A program made the position numbers and the translations under genes. From CAWIJJ01 sp963836425 (lineage in GTDB: Bacteria; Acidobacteriota; Terriglobia; Bryobacterales; Bryobacteraceae): DNA of 64,000 nt. Positions 9,740 through 18,250 of the stretch are shown piece after piece. Location: positions 1 to 64,000 of the forward strand of contig CAWIJJ010000010.1 in NCBI GenBank assembly GCA_963836425.1. Reading direction: 5' to 3'. Positions within the stretch are counted from its first letter, which is position 1. Each line of letters starts with the position of its first letter. The notes beneath the pieces were generated by a model. It saw nothing but the letters and a program-made list of their open reading frames with translations, was not told where the DNA came from and did not search any database.

Positions 9740-10017
9740 CTCCTTCAGAGTCGGCGAAGGCCGCCCGGAACAGGTATGTTTCTACTCTCGGTGGACTTGC
9801 ATTCCGGTTGTCTGCCGTCCCGAACAGATCGCCAGAGCGCAGCAACTTTGCATCTCGCGACCCTGCTCCGGTCTCAGTCGGGTGCCGACGTATACGCCGG
9901 GAGTTTGGACCCTATTTGGACCTTACGCCCCAGGCCGGCGCGGACCGCCGGGGACCGGCCTCCAGCGTAAAATGAACGACTTGATTCAACTGGAACGCTG
10001 CAGAACGCTCGGAATGC
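9740..10017. other. Non-coding right end of the island
   Basis: No supported gene. It contains the tandem motif pair at 9904-9925 and leads directly into attR. Frames remain open here only because of base composition. Confidence 0.4.
9904..9925. repeat. Island end motif, tandem right copies
   Basis: TTTGGACCCTA (9904-9914) is followed without a gap by TTTGGACCTTA (9915-9925). The second is identical to the copy at 703-713 near the other end. Tandem direct arrangement close to attR fits recombinase arm sites. This is a positional inference. Confidence 0.45.
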
Positions 10018-10078
10018 GCTTGAGGTGCTAGCGGGAGCAATCTCGTGGGGGTTCAAGTCCCCCTCTCCGCACCATTTT
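10018..10078 (+). repeat. attR: duplicate of the tRNA-Leu 3' end
   Basis: This copy is identical over 61 bp to 584-644 and lacks the 5' acceptor and D arms, so it cannot make a tRNA. It marks the right junction of the island. Confidence 0.92.
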
Positions 10079-10285
10079 CAATAAGATAGGAGCACTCGTC
10101 AACCGGGTGCCGCGCTGCTATTGGTGTGACGGACGCGGAAAACTGAAAACTGTCCTCCTGCTCCGCGCTAGTTTTTTAATGGCATTGTGTCATCGGTCCT
10201 GCTGACAGTCGTGCCGGTGAATCCCGTATGACCGAAAGGCCGGATTGGTTTCCCGTCGCTCCCGCGGCCGTGCTCTGATCGGCGG
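10079..10285. other. Intergenic region downstream of the island
   Basis: Ancestral sequence that followed the tRNA before integration. It contains a T run (GCTAGTTTTTTAATGG near 10170) that could end tRNA transcription. No gene is seen. Confidence 0.35.
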
Positions 10286-12277
10286 CTACGACACCGTCCA
10301 GTAAGTGGCGAACCTGCCCCACAACTGGCTCAGTGGCTTGAGCGTAACGCTGCCGCTCGTTGTGGCGGCGCGAAAAGCGAGAGGCGATGAGCCTTCCGGC
10401 TTGATCCAGTCTTCCAACTTCTTTCCCGACGCGCGCAATTCGGGCACGCTCATCGGCACTTTGGCCACCGCCGGGCCCTGTTGATTGTTGACCAGGGCAT
10501 CCGTCAGCCCGCTATTGCCCAAATCGCCCCCCAGGACCGTAGGGCCGTACAGGAACGCTTGCACGCCCGGTTCATCCGCAAATGGTTCGGCCGCCAGGGC
10601 CATGGGCATCTCGATATCGACGCGGTCGCCCTTTCTCCATGCGCGAGTGATGCTGAGATAACTGCCCGGGCCGGGGGTAACTTCCAGGGCACGGCCGTTC
10701 ACCTTGGCCGCCGCCGCGGCAGCCCACGACGGGATCCTCAGGCGCAACGTCCATGAGGACGCGGGCGCTTTCGTGATCGTGAGCGTCGTGCGAGGCTCGT
10801 CGGGAAAACGCGTGTCCTGGCGCAGACCGATCGCGCGCTCGCTGTCGTCCAATTCCGACGCAATGAACAAATTCACCGAAATGCCGCGCTCGTTACGGTA
10901 GTAGATGCTGTCGTTCAGTTTTGAGAATTCTTCGAACGCCGTGCCGGTGCAGCACCAGAATGACCTCTCTTCGTCGCAGAGCCCCTTCCAGGCGCCGGGG
11001 GACATTGACAGGAAGTAGACCGAATGACCTGTTTCGGGATGTATGGCGCCCAGGCGGTGGTTGAGCAGGTTGCGCTCATAGTAGTCGAAGTAACGCGGAT
11101 CGCCGGTCCAGGAGTAGAGGTGGCGCGTCAGCTTCATCATGTTGTACGAGCAGCAGCATTCCTGGTGGTTTGGCCCTGTCCGCCACTCGGCGGCCAGCCT
11201 GCCCGGGGAGGTCCGCCACAATTCCTGGGTGCTGCTTCCGCCGGTCGCGAATGTGCGCGCGGATGACACGGCGTACCAGAAGAATTCCGCCACCGCACGG
11301 AAGCGCGGATCGCCAGTGAGTTCGAAGCGCCGCGCCGCGCCGATCACCTGCGGGACGTGCGTATTCATGTGCAGGCCGCGCAATTCGTCGCGGTGCTGCG
11401 CGAGCGGCGTGAGGAACTCCTTCTTCTGGAACCGGTCGCCCGCCTTTGCCCAGCGGAGGTCGCTGGTCAGGGCGGCGAGGTTGAAGAAAGATTCGCTCAT
11501 CCCGCCGAACTCTTCCCGCAAAATGTCCTGCATCCGGGCTTCGGGTTTGGAAGCGCTCCACTGGTCCGCCCATGCCGCCATGCCGGTTGCGACTTCCAGC
11601 GCCTGCCGGTTGCCGGTGTGGACGTGCATATCGAGCAGGCCCGCGAATATCTTGTGGTAGGTGTAGAAGGGCGCCCAGACCCGCTGGCGCTTCTCCAGGC
11701 GGTCATACCACTCGGTGGGATACGCGCTCAAATAACCGCCCGCCAGCTTGGCCTGGCATTTGGCGAGTTCGGAGACGAGTTCATCGCCCCGCGCCTTCAT
11801 TTCCTTGTCACCCGCGGAAGCCGCTCTCAAGGCGCACGCCGAGAGGTAATGCCCCATGGTGTGACCGCGAAGCTCGCCCTTGGGTTCTTCCCACCCCCCG
11901 AGTGGCCGCGCCGAACTCCCCAGCCCGGCGTTTAAGCGAAAAGTGTGCAGGAGCCGGTCCGGCGCGATGCGCATCAGGTAGGCGCGGTTTGCATCCGCGG
12001 CCTTCAGGCACGGGCCGGCCAGCAGGCGAACCTGCGAGAGCGGGTACGGCGTGGCATGCAACTCGAAGTCCTTGCGCGTGAAGACCAGGGTTTCCGCGAA
12101 CGGCAGCGGCTCGGGCTGCTGCGGCCTCCGCGGCGGCGCGGCCGGAGCCTGGGGGGCACCGGACGGCGGGGTGGCCTGAGGGGCGGCCGAAGTCTGAGCA
12201 ATGGCGGGCGAACCCGCGAGGGCGGCCGCGAAGAGCCGCCTCGTCCATTCGGTTTTCCTGTTCATTTGGATCTCCAT
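10286..12277 (-). CDS. GH127-family beta-L-arabinofuranosidase (DUF1680)
   Basis: Predicted exported glycoside hydrolase acting on plant-type arabinosides. The N-terminus (MNRKTEWTRRLFAAALAG...IAQ) is a signal peptide, possibly Tat-type, followed by a Pro/Ala/Gln linker to about residue 55. The alpha/alpha-barrel begins near FELHATPYPLSQVRLL. GGYLSAYP, HVPQVIGAARRFELTGD and the metal-site motifs HQECCCSYNMM (about residue 374) and WCCTGTAFEEFSKL (about 440) match GH127, in which Glu and three Cys bind zinc and one Cys of the CC pair is the nucleophile. A C-terminal beta-sandwich follows. The length of 663 residues is normal. It stands alone, convergent with the island boundary. GH146 is a close alternative. 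Confidence 0.85.
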   Translation of the reverse strand: MEIQMNRKTEWTRRLFAAALAGSPAIAQTSAAPQATPPSGAPQAPAAPPRRPQQPEPLPFAETLVFTRKDFELHATPYPLSQVRLLAGPCLKAADANRAYLMRIAPDRLLHTFRLNAGLGSSARPLGGWEEPKGELRGHTMGHYLSACALRAASAGDKEMKARGDELVSELAKCQAKLAGGYLSAYPTEWYDRLEKRQRVWAPFYTYHKIFAGLLDMHVHTGNRQALEVATGMAAWADQWSASKPEARMQDILREEFGGMSESFFNLAALTSDLRWAKAGDRFQKKEFLTPLAQHRDELRGLHMNTHVPQVIGAARRFELTGDPRFRAVAEFFWYAVSSARTFATGGSSTQELWRTSPGRLAAEWRTGPNHQECCCSYNMMKLTRHLYSWTGDPRYFDYYERNLLNHRLGAIHPETGHSVYFLSMSPGAWKGLCDEERSFWCCTGTAFEEFSKLNDSIYYRNERGISVNLFIASELDDSERAIGLRQDTRFPDEPRTTLTITKAPASSWTLRLRIPSWAAAAAAKVNGRALEVTPGPGSYLSITRAWRKGDRVDIEMPMALAAEPFADEPGVQAFLYGPTVLGGDLGNSGLTDALVNNQQGPAVAKVPMSVPELRASGKKLEDWIKPEGSSPLAFRAATTSGSVTLKPLSQLWGRFATYWTVS

Positions 12278-12438
12278 TCGAAACTTTTGAAGCCGCCTTC
12301 GCCGAAGCTGGCATCGACGCGCACCGACGAAGCCGAGCGCGCAAGACCGGAAGAGAACTCGTCGCGGCGCGTAATAGAAGACATGGATCTCCGATCATTA
12401 TAGGAACGTGCTCGATGGTTTGCGAACTCCCGATCCTG

Positions 12439-12775
12439 TTACCGGGGGCGCGAACCGAACTCGTTCAGCAGATCGGTCACCGTGGCCGGCCGCATGCCGG
12501 GCTCGGGTTGCTGGACTTTGACGAATCCCACCGACCACCAGAGCAGATTGCCCGGGTTGACGCAGGTTTCGCCGTGAGAGCCGTATAGGCGCCCGCCATG
12601 TACTCGTCCGCCAGGACGGTCCGGTCGAACTTGCCGGTTTGCAGTTGCACGTACGGAACAGTGGCGGGTCCACGCGATTGAACACCATCCGCTCCCATCG
12701 CGCATTGGTGGGGCGCGACTCAAGGGATCCATCAATGGGATGCTGCTTCGCACCTTTGCGAGGCTCGATAAAATG
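12439..12775 (-). pseudogene. Remnant of an unidentified gene
   Basis: Downstream of the exonuclease gene on the same strand, coherent protein segments occur in successive frames. IEPRKGAKQHPIDGSLESRP leads into TNARWERMVFNRVD, then VQLQTGKFDRTVLADEYMAGAY, then CVNPGNLLWWSVGFVKVQ and a stop at 12439-12441. At least two indels separate them and no start is evident, so it looks like a gene fragment. The family is not recognised. Confidence 0.35.
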
Positions 12776-12868
12776 TCCTGGGACATGGACGCCCGGACGG
12801 TGGATATGACGATCACCTCGGTCAGGAATCTGCGAACTGCACCTGTCGGAACGAAAGGCGGTGGAAGT

Positions 12869-13699
12869 TCATTTGAAGCTGGCGCCGCGCTCCGTGAATT
12901 CGGGCGTTGGCCCATTCCACTCGAGCTCATCCACGTTTTGAAACAGCGGGATATCGGTGCGGAGCGTAGCCAGCGTGCGAAACAGCAGCACGCGGTCGCG
13001 TTCGCGGGCCAGGGTCGCTGCCAGGCCGGAGGCGCCGGTGGCATCCACGTGCCAGTCCTTCGGGTCCGGCGGAATCGCTTCAATGTGCAGGAACTTCGCC
13101 AAAACCGCGGCCGACGATTTGGCGCCCCAGCCGGGCAGGCCGGGGTAGCCGTCAGCCGCGTCGCCCACCAGCGCCAGGTAGTCGGGAATCGAGCCGGGCC
13201 GCACGCCGAACTTTTCGATCACGCCGGCCTCATCCCGTATGACGCGGGTGCGCCGGTTCAACTGCACCACGCGCGTGCCGCGAACGCATTGCGAAAGGTC
13301 TTTGTCCGGGGTGCAGATGATGACACGGTCGACGCGCGGGTCGCGGGCTGCCGCCTCCGCCGCCGCGGCGAGCGCATCGTCCGCCTCGAACTCCACCATC
13401 GGCCAAACCACTACGCCCGCCGCCGACAACGTGTTTTCGAGCAGCGTGAATTGCGACAGCAGCGCGGGATCCACGCCGGCGCCCGTCTTGTATCCGGGCC
13501 ACAGTCCGTTGCGGAAGGATTCGATCACGTGATCGGTGGCAACCGCGATATGCGTGGCGCCGCCCCGGATCATGCCCAGCACCGAAGACAGCACCCCCCG
13601 CACCGCCGCCACCTCGCGCCCGTCTTCATCGCGTGCTGAAGGCATCGCGTAGAAGTAGCGGAACAGCTCGTAGGTGCCATCCACCAGGTAAATTTCCAC
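12869..13699 (-). CDS. Stand-alone 5'-3' exonuclease (PolI N-terminal/FEN type)
   Basis: A 276-residue protein of the flap endonuclease/5'-3' exonuclease superfamily without a polymerase domain. Acidic metal-binding residues are visible in order: YLVDGTYELFRYFYA at the N-terminus, VATDHVIESFRNGL, EFEADDALAAAA, and CTPDKDLSQCV. A helix-hairpin-helix segment follows (DYLALVGDAADGYPGLPGWGAKSSAAVL). It would process 5' flaps or RNA primers during repair or replication. It overlaps no neighbour; the HAD gene lies 15 bases upstream on the same strand, so the two probably form an operon. Confidence 0.85.
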   Translation of the reverse strand: MEIYLVDGTYELFRYFYAMPSARDEDGREVAAVRGVLSSVLGMIRGGATHIAVATDHVIESFRNGLWPGYKTGAGVDPALLSQFTLLENTLSAAGVVVWPMVEFEADDALAAAAEAAARDPRVDRVIICTPDKDLSQCVRGTRVVQLNRRTRVIRDEAGVIEKFGVRPGSIPDYLALVGDAADGYPGLPGWGAKSSAAVLAKFLHIEAIPPDPKDWHVDATGASGLAATLARERDRVLLFRTLATLRTDIPLFQNVDELEWNGPTPEFTERGASFK

Positions 13700-13714
13700 G
13701 TCCGTCAGCTCCGG

Positions 13715-14335
13715 CTAATCCGCCGCAATCGACTCGAGCACCCGCGCCGGAACCTCGGCCGGGCTGCGCACCTGCAACACTTCGAATCCCGCGGCGCGCC
13801 CGCTGGCGGCGCCCGGATCCGAGTCCTCCACCACCAGCGGCGCGCGGGCGCCCAGCCGCTCCGCCGCCAGCAGGTACGGGTCGGGCTCCGGTTTGTGGCG
13901 GCCGCGCGGCACGCTTTCGCCCCCCACTACCGTCGCGAAGTAATGGCGCAGTTGGGCGGATTCGAGCAGCGGCTCGATCTCCGCGCAGGAACTGGAACTC
14001 ACCACCGCCAGTTTGAATTCTCCTTCGAGACGGGACAGCAGCCCGTTGAGACCCGCGGTAAATGGCGGCGCCGCTTCCATGCGCGCGCGGAACCTCTTTT
14101 TCTTCTCCGGGTAGAGTTCCCAGAGTGCCTGCCAGTCGCGCGGCGGGTCGGCAACCGCGGCCATCATGCGCAACATCTCGCGGTCGTCGATGCCGATACA
14201 GCAGTCGCGGTAGTACTCCCACTCCAGCACTACTCCGGCTCCGGCCAGTACCTCCGCCCAGCAGGCCCAGTGTACGGGCTCGCTGTCGATCAGAACGCCA
14301 TCGAAATCGAACAGTACTGCGTCGAACCGGCTCAT
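13715..14335 (-). CDS. HAD-superfamily phosphatase (beta-phosphoglucomutase-like subfamily)
   Basis: A 206-residue cytosolic hydrolase. The four HAD motifs are present: DFDGVLIDSE (nucleophile Asp) at the N-terminus, VVSSSS (motif II), the Lys of HKPEPDPYLLA (motif III), and VVEDSDPGAASGRAAG (motif IV acidic pair). A helical cap lies between motifs I and II. The substrate is not predictable; sugar phosphates are common for this subfamily. It is the first gene of a likely two-gene unit with the exonuclease, and divergent from the small gene at 14390. Confidence 0.85.
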   Translation of the reverse strand: MSRFDAVLFDFDGVLIDSEPVHWACWAEVLAGAGVVLEWEYYRDCCIGIDDREMLRMMAAVADPPRDWQALWELYPEKKKRFRARMEAAPPFTAGLNGLLSRLEGEFKLAVVSSSSCAEIEPLLESAQLRHYFATVVGGESVPRGRHKPEPDPYLLAAERLGARAPLVVEDSDPGAASGRAAGFEVLQVRSPAEVPARVLESIAAD

Positions 14336-14389
14336 GCGAAAGAAGCCAGCGTATCACGACGCCGGGTGTGGTATCACTGGACTAACAAC

Positions 14390-14635
14390 ATGCCATCTGA
14401 AGAAGAACTGCAAGCGGAAATTGAAAGGCTTCGCGCCGAAAACGAATCGCTCAAGAAACCGGGCCGGGGACAGATGTCGCTTCGCGTCAGCGAAAAGGGC
14501 GCGCTGTCCGTATACGGGCTCGGGCGTTTTCCGGTCACCCTCTACCGGGAGCAGTGGGAAAAACTCCTGGGCATGGCCGGAGAGATTCGCGAGTTCATAA
14601 CGAGCAACGATCACCTGCTGAAGAAGAAAGAGTAG
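14390..14635 (+). CDS. Small coiled-coil protein, conserved hypothetical
   Basis: 81 residues. The N-terminus is a charged leucine-containing helix (EELQAEIERLRAENESLKK) followed by a compact segment with SLRVSEKGALSVYGLGRFP and VTLYREQWEKLLGM and a charged end. No membrane segment or signal is present. It lies four bases before the SDR start and so is probably co-transcribed with it. Function unknown; a small DNA- or protein-binding factor is possible. Confidence 0.75.
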   Translation: MPSEEELQAEIERLRAENESLKKPGRGQMSLRVSEKGALSVYGLGRFPVTLYREQWEKLLGMAGEIREFITSNDHLLKKKE

Positions 14636-14639
14636 CGCG

Positions 14640-15413
14640 GTGGCTGGTCGTGTGGCGCTGATCACCGGCGCCTCGTCCGGGATTGGCGCCGAGCTGGCGG
14701 CGCTGTGCGCGGCCGCGGGCTACGGCCTGATCCTGGTCGCGCGGAATACCGCCCGGCTCGACGAACTGGGAGTACGCCTGGCCGGCCGCCACGGAGTTCC
14801 GGCCCGTTCTCTCACCGCCGACCTGGCGGATCCGGCGGCGCCCGTCCGCATCTTTGACCAGGTGGGCGCGGCCGGGGTCGAACTGCTCATCAACAACGCG
14901 GGCTTCGGTATCGCCGGCGAGTTTACCGGCTCGGACTGGGACGCGCAGGCCGCGCTGATGCAGGTCAACATGAACGCGCCGGCCCATCTCACCCGCCTGT
15001 TTCTTCCGGAAATGCTGCGGCGCGGCTCCGGCCGCATTCTGAACGTGGCATCCACTGCCGCTTACGTGCCCGGCCCGTTCATGGCAACTTACTATGCCAG
15101 CAAGGCGTTCCTGCTTTCGTTCTCCCACGCCATCGCTAATGAGGTGAAGGGTACAGGCGTCACCGTCACCGCTCTCTGTCCGGGTCCCACCAGCACGGAG
15201 TTTGCGCGCAACGCCGGAAACCCGGAGAGTCCGCTCTTCAAGGGTCCGGTCATGGATGCGGCCACGGTGGCGAAGGAAGGCTTCGATGCGATGATGGCCG
15301 GCAAACCCGAAATCATCGCGGGCGCAAGAAACCGGTGGATGATGCGGGGCGCGCGCCTGCTGCCGTTTTCGACACTCGCCGCTACTACCCGGCGGCTGAA
15401 CCAACCCGGCTAG
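14640..15413 (+). CDS. Short-chain dehydrogenase/reductase (classical SDR)
   Basis: 257 residues starting at GTG 14640. The NAD(P) glycine motif is TGASSGIGAEL near the N-terminus, NNAGFG lies in the middle, and the catalytic set is Ser in VASTAAYVPG plus YYASK. ALCPGPTSTEF follows the active site, as in acyl- or steroid-type reductases (DltE/YqjQ-like). NADPH preference is suggested by the basic residue in ARNTARLDEL. Soluble. It sits between the small coiled-coil gene and an alpha/beta hydrolase 17 bases downstream, all on the plus strand. Confidence 0.88.
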   Translation: MAGRVALITGASSGIGAELAALCAAAGYGLILVARNTARLDELGVRLAGRHGVPARSLTADLADPAAPVRIFDQVGAAGVELLINNAGFGIAGEFTGSDWDAQAALMQVNMNAPAHLTRLFLPEMLRRGSGRILNVASTAAYVPGPFMATYYASKAFLLSFSHAIANEVKGTGVTVTALCPGPTSTEFARNAGNPESPLFKGPVMDAATVAKEGFDAMMAGKPEIIAGARNRWMMRGARLLPFSTLAATTRRLNQPG

Positions 15414-15429
15414 CGCGCGGGAATCAGCG

Positions 15430-16059
15430 ATGGAACAGCGAATTGAAAGCGAACACATCTCGGGCGTTCTGCACCATCCGGAACAGCCGCGCGGCGACCT
15501 GATTCTTCTGGCCCACGGCGCGGGCTCAAACAAAGACGCGCCGCTGCTGGTGCGGATGGCCGCGGCTTTCGAAGGCGCGGGATTTCTCGTCCTCCGTTAC
15601 GACCTGCTCTTCCGCAGAAGCGGCCGCAAAGGCCCTCCCGTGCCCGCCGTCGCCGTCCACGACCGCGCCGGCATCGTCCAGACTGTCGCCGAGATGCGGA
15701 AGCTCGCCTCCGGACGCATCATCGCCGGCGGCCACTCTTACGGCGGCCGGCAGACCGCCATGGCCGCGGCCGAACATCCCGGCCTCGCCGACGCCCTGCT
15801 CCTCCTTTCTTATCCGCTGCATCCGCCGCGCAAGCCCGAGCAGAAGCGCACCGCCTTCTTCCCCGACTGGCGCACTCCCGCCCTGTTCGTACACGGCACA
15901 GCCGACCCGTTCGGCTCCCCCGAAGAGTTGCGCGATGCCATCTCCGCCATCCCCGCGCCCACGGACCTGCTGCTTGTCGAGGGCGCCGCGCACGATTTGA
16001 AACGCGCGCCCGGGCTCGCGTCCGAAATGGAGACGCGTCTGCTGGCTCTGCTATCCTGA
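15430..16059 (+). CDS. Alpha/beta hydrolase (KANL3/Tex30-like)
   Basis: 209 residues. LLAHGAGSNKDAP forms the oxyanion region, GHSYGGRQTA holds the nucleophile Ser, HGTADPFG the acid Asp and EGAAHDL the catalytic His. No signal peptide. The family is poorly characterised and contains esterases or dienelactone-hydrolase-like proteins. It is co-directional with the SDR upstream and the anthranilate synthase 29 bases downstream. Confidence 0.85.
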   Translation: MEQRIESEHISGVLHHPEQPRGDLILLAHGAGSNKDAPLLVRMAAAFEGAGFLVLRYDLLFRRSGRKGPPVPAVAVHDRAGIVQTVAEMRKLASGRIIAGGHSYGGRQTAMAAAEHPGLADALLLLSYPLHPPRKPEQKRTAFFPDWRTPALFVHGTADPFGSPEELRDAISAIPAPTDLLLVEGAAHDLKRAPGLASEMETRLLALLS

Positions 16060-16088
16060 GAGCTACTCTCCCTCAGGGATCTCGACTT

Positions 16089-18248
16089 ATGCGCGAATAC
16101 CGCTACACGACTCCCCACGGGATCCAGGTCACCCGCACGATTTCGCAGGTCATCTACCGGCGAGGTCTCCAGCACCTGTTGCGGGAACTGGACCAGCATC
16201 GTGGGATCTATCTGTCTTCGGGATACGAGTATCCCGGCAGGTACTCGCGCTGGGATATCGCATCCACTTGTCCGCCGCTCGAGATCGTCTCCTGGGACCG
16301 CCGCGTGGAGATCCGCCCGCTCAATCAGCGGGGCAAAATCCTGGCGCGGCTGCTGCATCCCGTGCTCGCTCCGAATCCGCATTGGGAAGAGTTTGCCTTC
16401 GAAGGCGATGGCCTTTCCGGCCGCCTCAAGCCCTTCCCCGAATCGTTCCCAGAGGAGCAGCGCAGCAAGCAGCCTTCGGTTTTCTCCGTAATGCGGTCGC
16501 TGATCGAGGAGTTCCGGGAGGAAAAGGATTCGCACCTGGCGCTGGTCGGAGCCTTCGGGTACGACCTGCTCTTCCAGTTCGAGCCCATCGAAAAGCGCCT
16601 GCCGCGCCACGGCCACAAAGACCTGCACCTGTTCCTGTGCGACGACATCTGGTTTTCCGACCGCAAGCGCGAGCAGATCGACCACTTCCAATATGAATTC
16701 GAGCGCGACGGCGAGAGCACGCGCGATATCGCCCGCGAAGCCGAAGCCATCGCCCCGCCGCGCGGTCGCGACGCCGGCGCCATCGATTCCGACCACCGGC
16801 CCGAAGAGTACATGGCCAAGGTGGAACATGTCCGCAAAGGCATGGGCCGCGGCGATTACTACGAAGTGGTGCTCCGCCAGACCTTCCATGCGCCCTTCTC
16901 CGGCACGGCCTCCGACCTGTTCGAGCGCGTTCAGGACGCAAGCCCCAGCCCCTACGAATTCCTCCTCCAGTTCGGCGACGAGCAGTTGATCGGAGCGTCC
17001 CCCGAAATGTTCGTTCGCGTGGAGGACCGCCGCGTCGAAACCTGTCCCATCTCGGGGACGGCCCAGCGCACCGGCGACCCCCTGCGCGACGCCGAAAATA
17101 TTGCTGCCCTGATCGGCTCCCTCAAGGAGGAGTCGGAACTCACCATGTGCACGGACGTGGACCGCAACGATAAGTCGCGCGTCTGTGAACCCGGCAGCGT
17201 GCGGGTGGTGGAACGGCGGCTCATCGAGCGGTATGCCGGCGTCTTTCACACGGTGGACCACGTGGAAGGAACCCTGGAAGAGGGCTTCGATTCGCTCGAT
17301 GCTTTCCTGAGCCACATGTGGGCGGTCACCGTGATCGGCGCGCCCAAGAAAGCGGCGGCGCAGGCGATAGAGGCGCTCGAAAAAGATGCGCGCGGCTGGT
17401 ACGGCGGCGCCGTGGGCATGATCAAGCTCAACGGCGATATCAACACCGGCATCCTGATTCGTACCACCTACCTGCGCGACGGGGTGGCCCGCTATCCCGT
17501 GGGCGCGACGCTGCTCTACGATTCCGTACCCGAGATGGAAGAGCGCGAAACGCGGCTCAAGGCCACCGGCTTCTTCCGCATTCTCGGCAAGGCCGATCCG
17601 GTCCAGGTGACGGTAGAGGCCGCGCGCGAGCGCGCCGGAGCGGGATCGAAACTGCTGCTGGTCGATAACGACGACTGCTTCATCCAGACCATCGCCAACT
17701 ACGCACGCCAGACGGGCGCGGGGGTGGTGACCTACCGCGCGGGCCTCGCCGCCGAGGCCATGGAGCGGCTGAAGCCCGACCTGGTGATTATTTCGCCCGG
17801 CCCCGGCCGGCCCGCCGATTTCGGAGTCCCCGAACTGGTGCGCACGGCCGCCCGCCTTGGCATTCCCGTGTTCGGCGTCTGTCTCGGATTGCAGGGCGTA
17901 GTGGAGGCGTTCGGCGGCGAACTGGGCGTCCTCGATTACCCGGTGCACGGCAAACGTTCCAACGTGCGCCATCGCAACCAGGGCATCTTCGACGGCCTCC
18001 CCAGGGAATTTCAGGTGGGCCGCTACCATTCGCTGTTCGCGCGCCGCGAAATGTTTCCCGCGTGCCTTGAAGTCACCGCCGAAACCACCGAGGGCGCCAT
18101 TATCATGGGCGTGCGCCACCGCGACCTGCCCATTGAAGCCGTGCAATTCCACCCCGAGTCCATTCTGACTTTGGCCCCGGGCGAGAACTACGGACTGCGC
18201 CTGATCGAGAACGCCGTGCGCCTCGCCAAATCGGCCCGGGTAGGGTAG
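16089..18248 (+). CDS. Fused anthranilate synthase TrpE-TrpG
   Basis: 719 residues converting chorismate and glutamine to anthranilate, the first committed step of tryptophan synthesis. Residues 1 to about 515 form the chorismate-binding component I, with QLIGASPEMFVR, PISGTAQRTGD, LTMCTDVDRNDKSRVC and IGAPKKAAAQAIE. Residues from about 525 form the glutamine amidotransferase: ISPGPGRPADFG, the nucleophile Cys in FGVCLGLQGVVEA (about 598) and the His-Glu pair in QFHPESIL (about 688). The fused order matches the single-chain type typical of alphaproteobacteria (TIGR01815). No other trp gene is nearby and no attenuator leader is evident, so it could also serve a secondary pathway. Confidence 0.92.
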   Translation: MREYRYTTPHGIQVTRTISQVIYRRGLQHLLRELDQHRGIYLSSGYEYPGRYSRWDIASTCPPLEIVSWDRRVEIRPLNQRGKILARLLHPVLAPNPHWEEFAFEGDGLSGRLKPFPESFPEEQRSKQPSVFSVMRSLIEEFREEKDSHLALVGAFGYDLLFQFEPIEKRLPRHGHKDLHLFLCDDIWFSDRKREQIDHFQYEFERDGESTRDIAREAEAIAPPRGRDAGAIDSDHRPEEYMAKVEHVRKGMGRGDYYEVVLRQTFHAPFSGTASDLFERVQDASPSPYEFLLQFGDEQLIGASPEMFVRVEDRRVETCPISGTAQRTGDPLRDAENIAALIGSLKEESELTMCTDVDRNDKSRVCEPGSVRVVERRLIERYAGVFHTVDHVEGTLEEGFDSLDAFLSHMWAVTVIGAPKKAAAQAIEALEKDARGWYGGAVGMIKLNGDINTGILIRTTYLRDGVARYPVGATLLYDSVPEMEERETRLKATGFFRILGKADPVQVTVEAARERAGAGSKLLLVDNDDCFIQTIANYARQTGAGVVTYRAGLAAEAMERLKPDLVIISPGPGRPADFGVPELVRTAARLGIPVFGVCLGLQGVVEAFGGELGVLDYPVHGKRSNVRHRNQGIFDGLPREFQVGRYHSLFARREMFPACLEVTAETTEGAIIMGVRHRDLPIEAVQFHPESILTLAPGENYGLRLIENAVRLAKSARVG

Positions 18249-18250
18249 GT

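Larger units (their letters stand above)
584..10078 (+). mobile_element. Genomic island integrated at tRNA-Leu
   Basis: The interval is bounded by the 61-bp direct repeats of the tRNA-Leu 3' end. The interior is visibly less G+C-rich than the flanks, most clearly at 645-1130. All supported genes face the same way as the tRNA. None looks like a tyrosine or serine recombinase, transposase, replication or conjugation protein, so the element is either a mobilisable satellite using an integrase in trans or an immobile remnant. Cargo is a toxin-like cassette. The insertion separates secG-tRNA from the GH127 gene at 10286. Confidence 0.85.
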
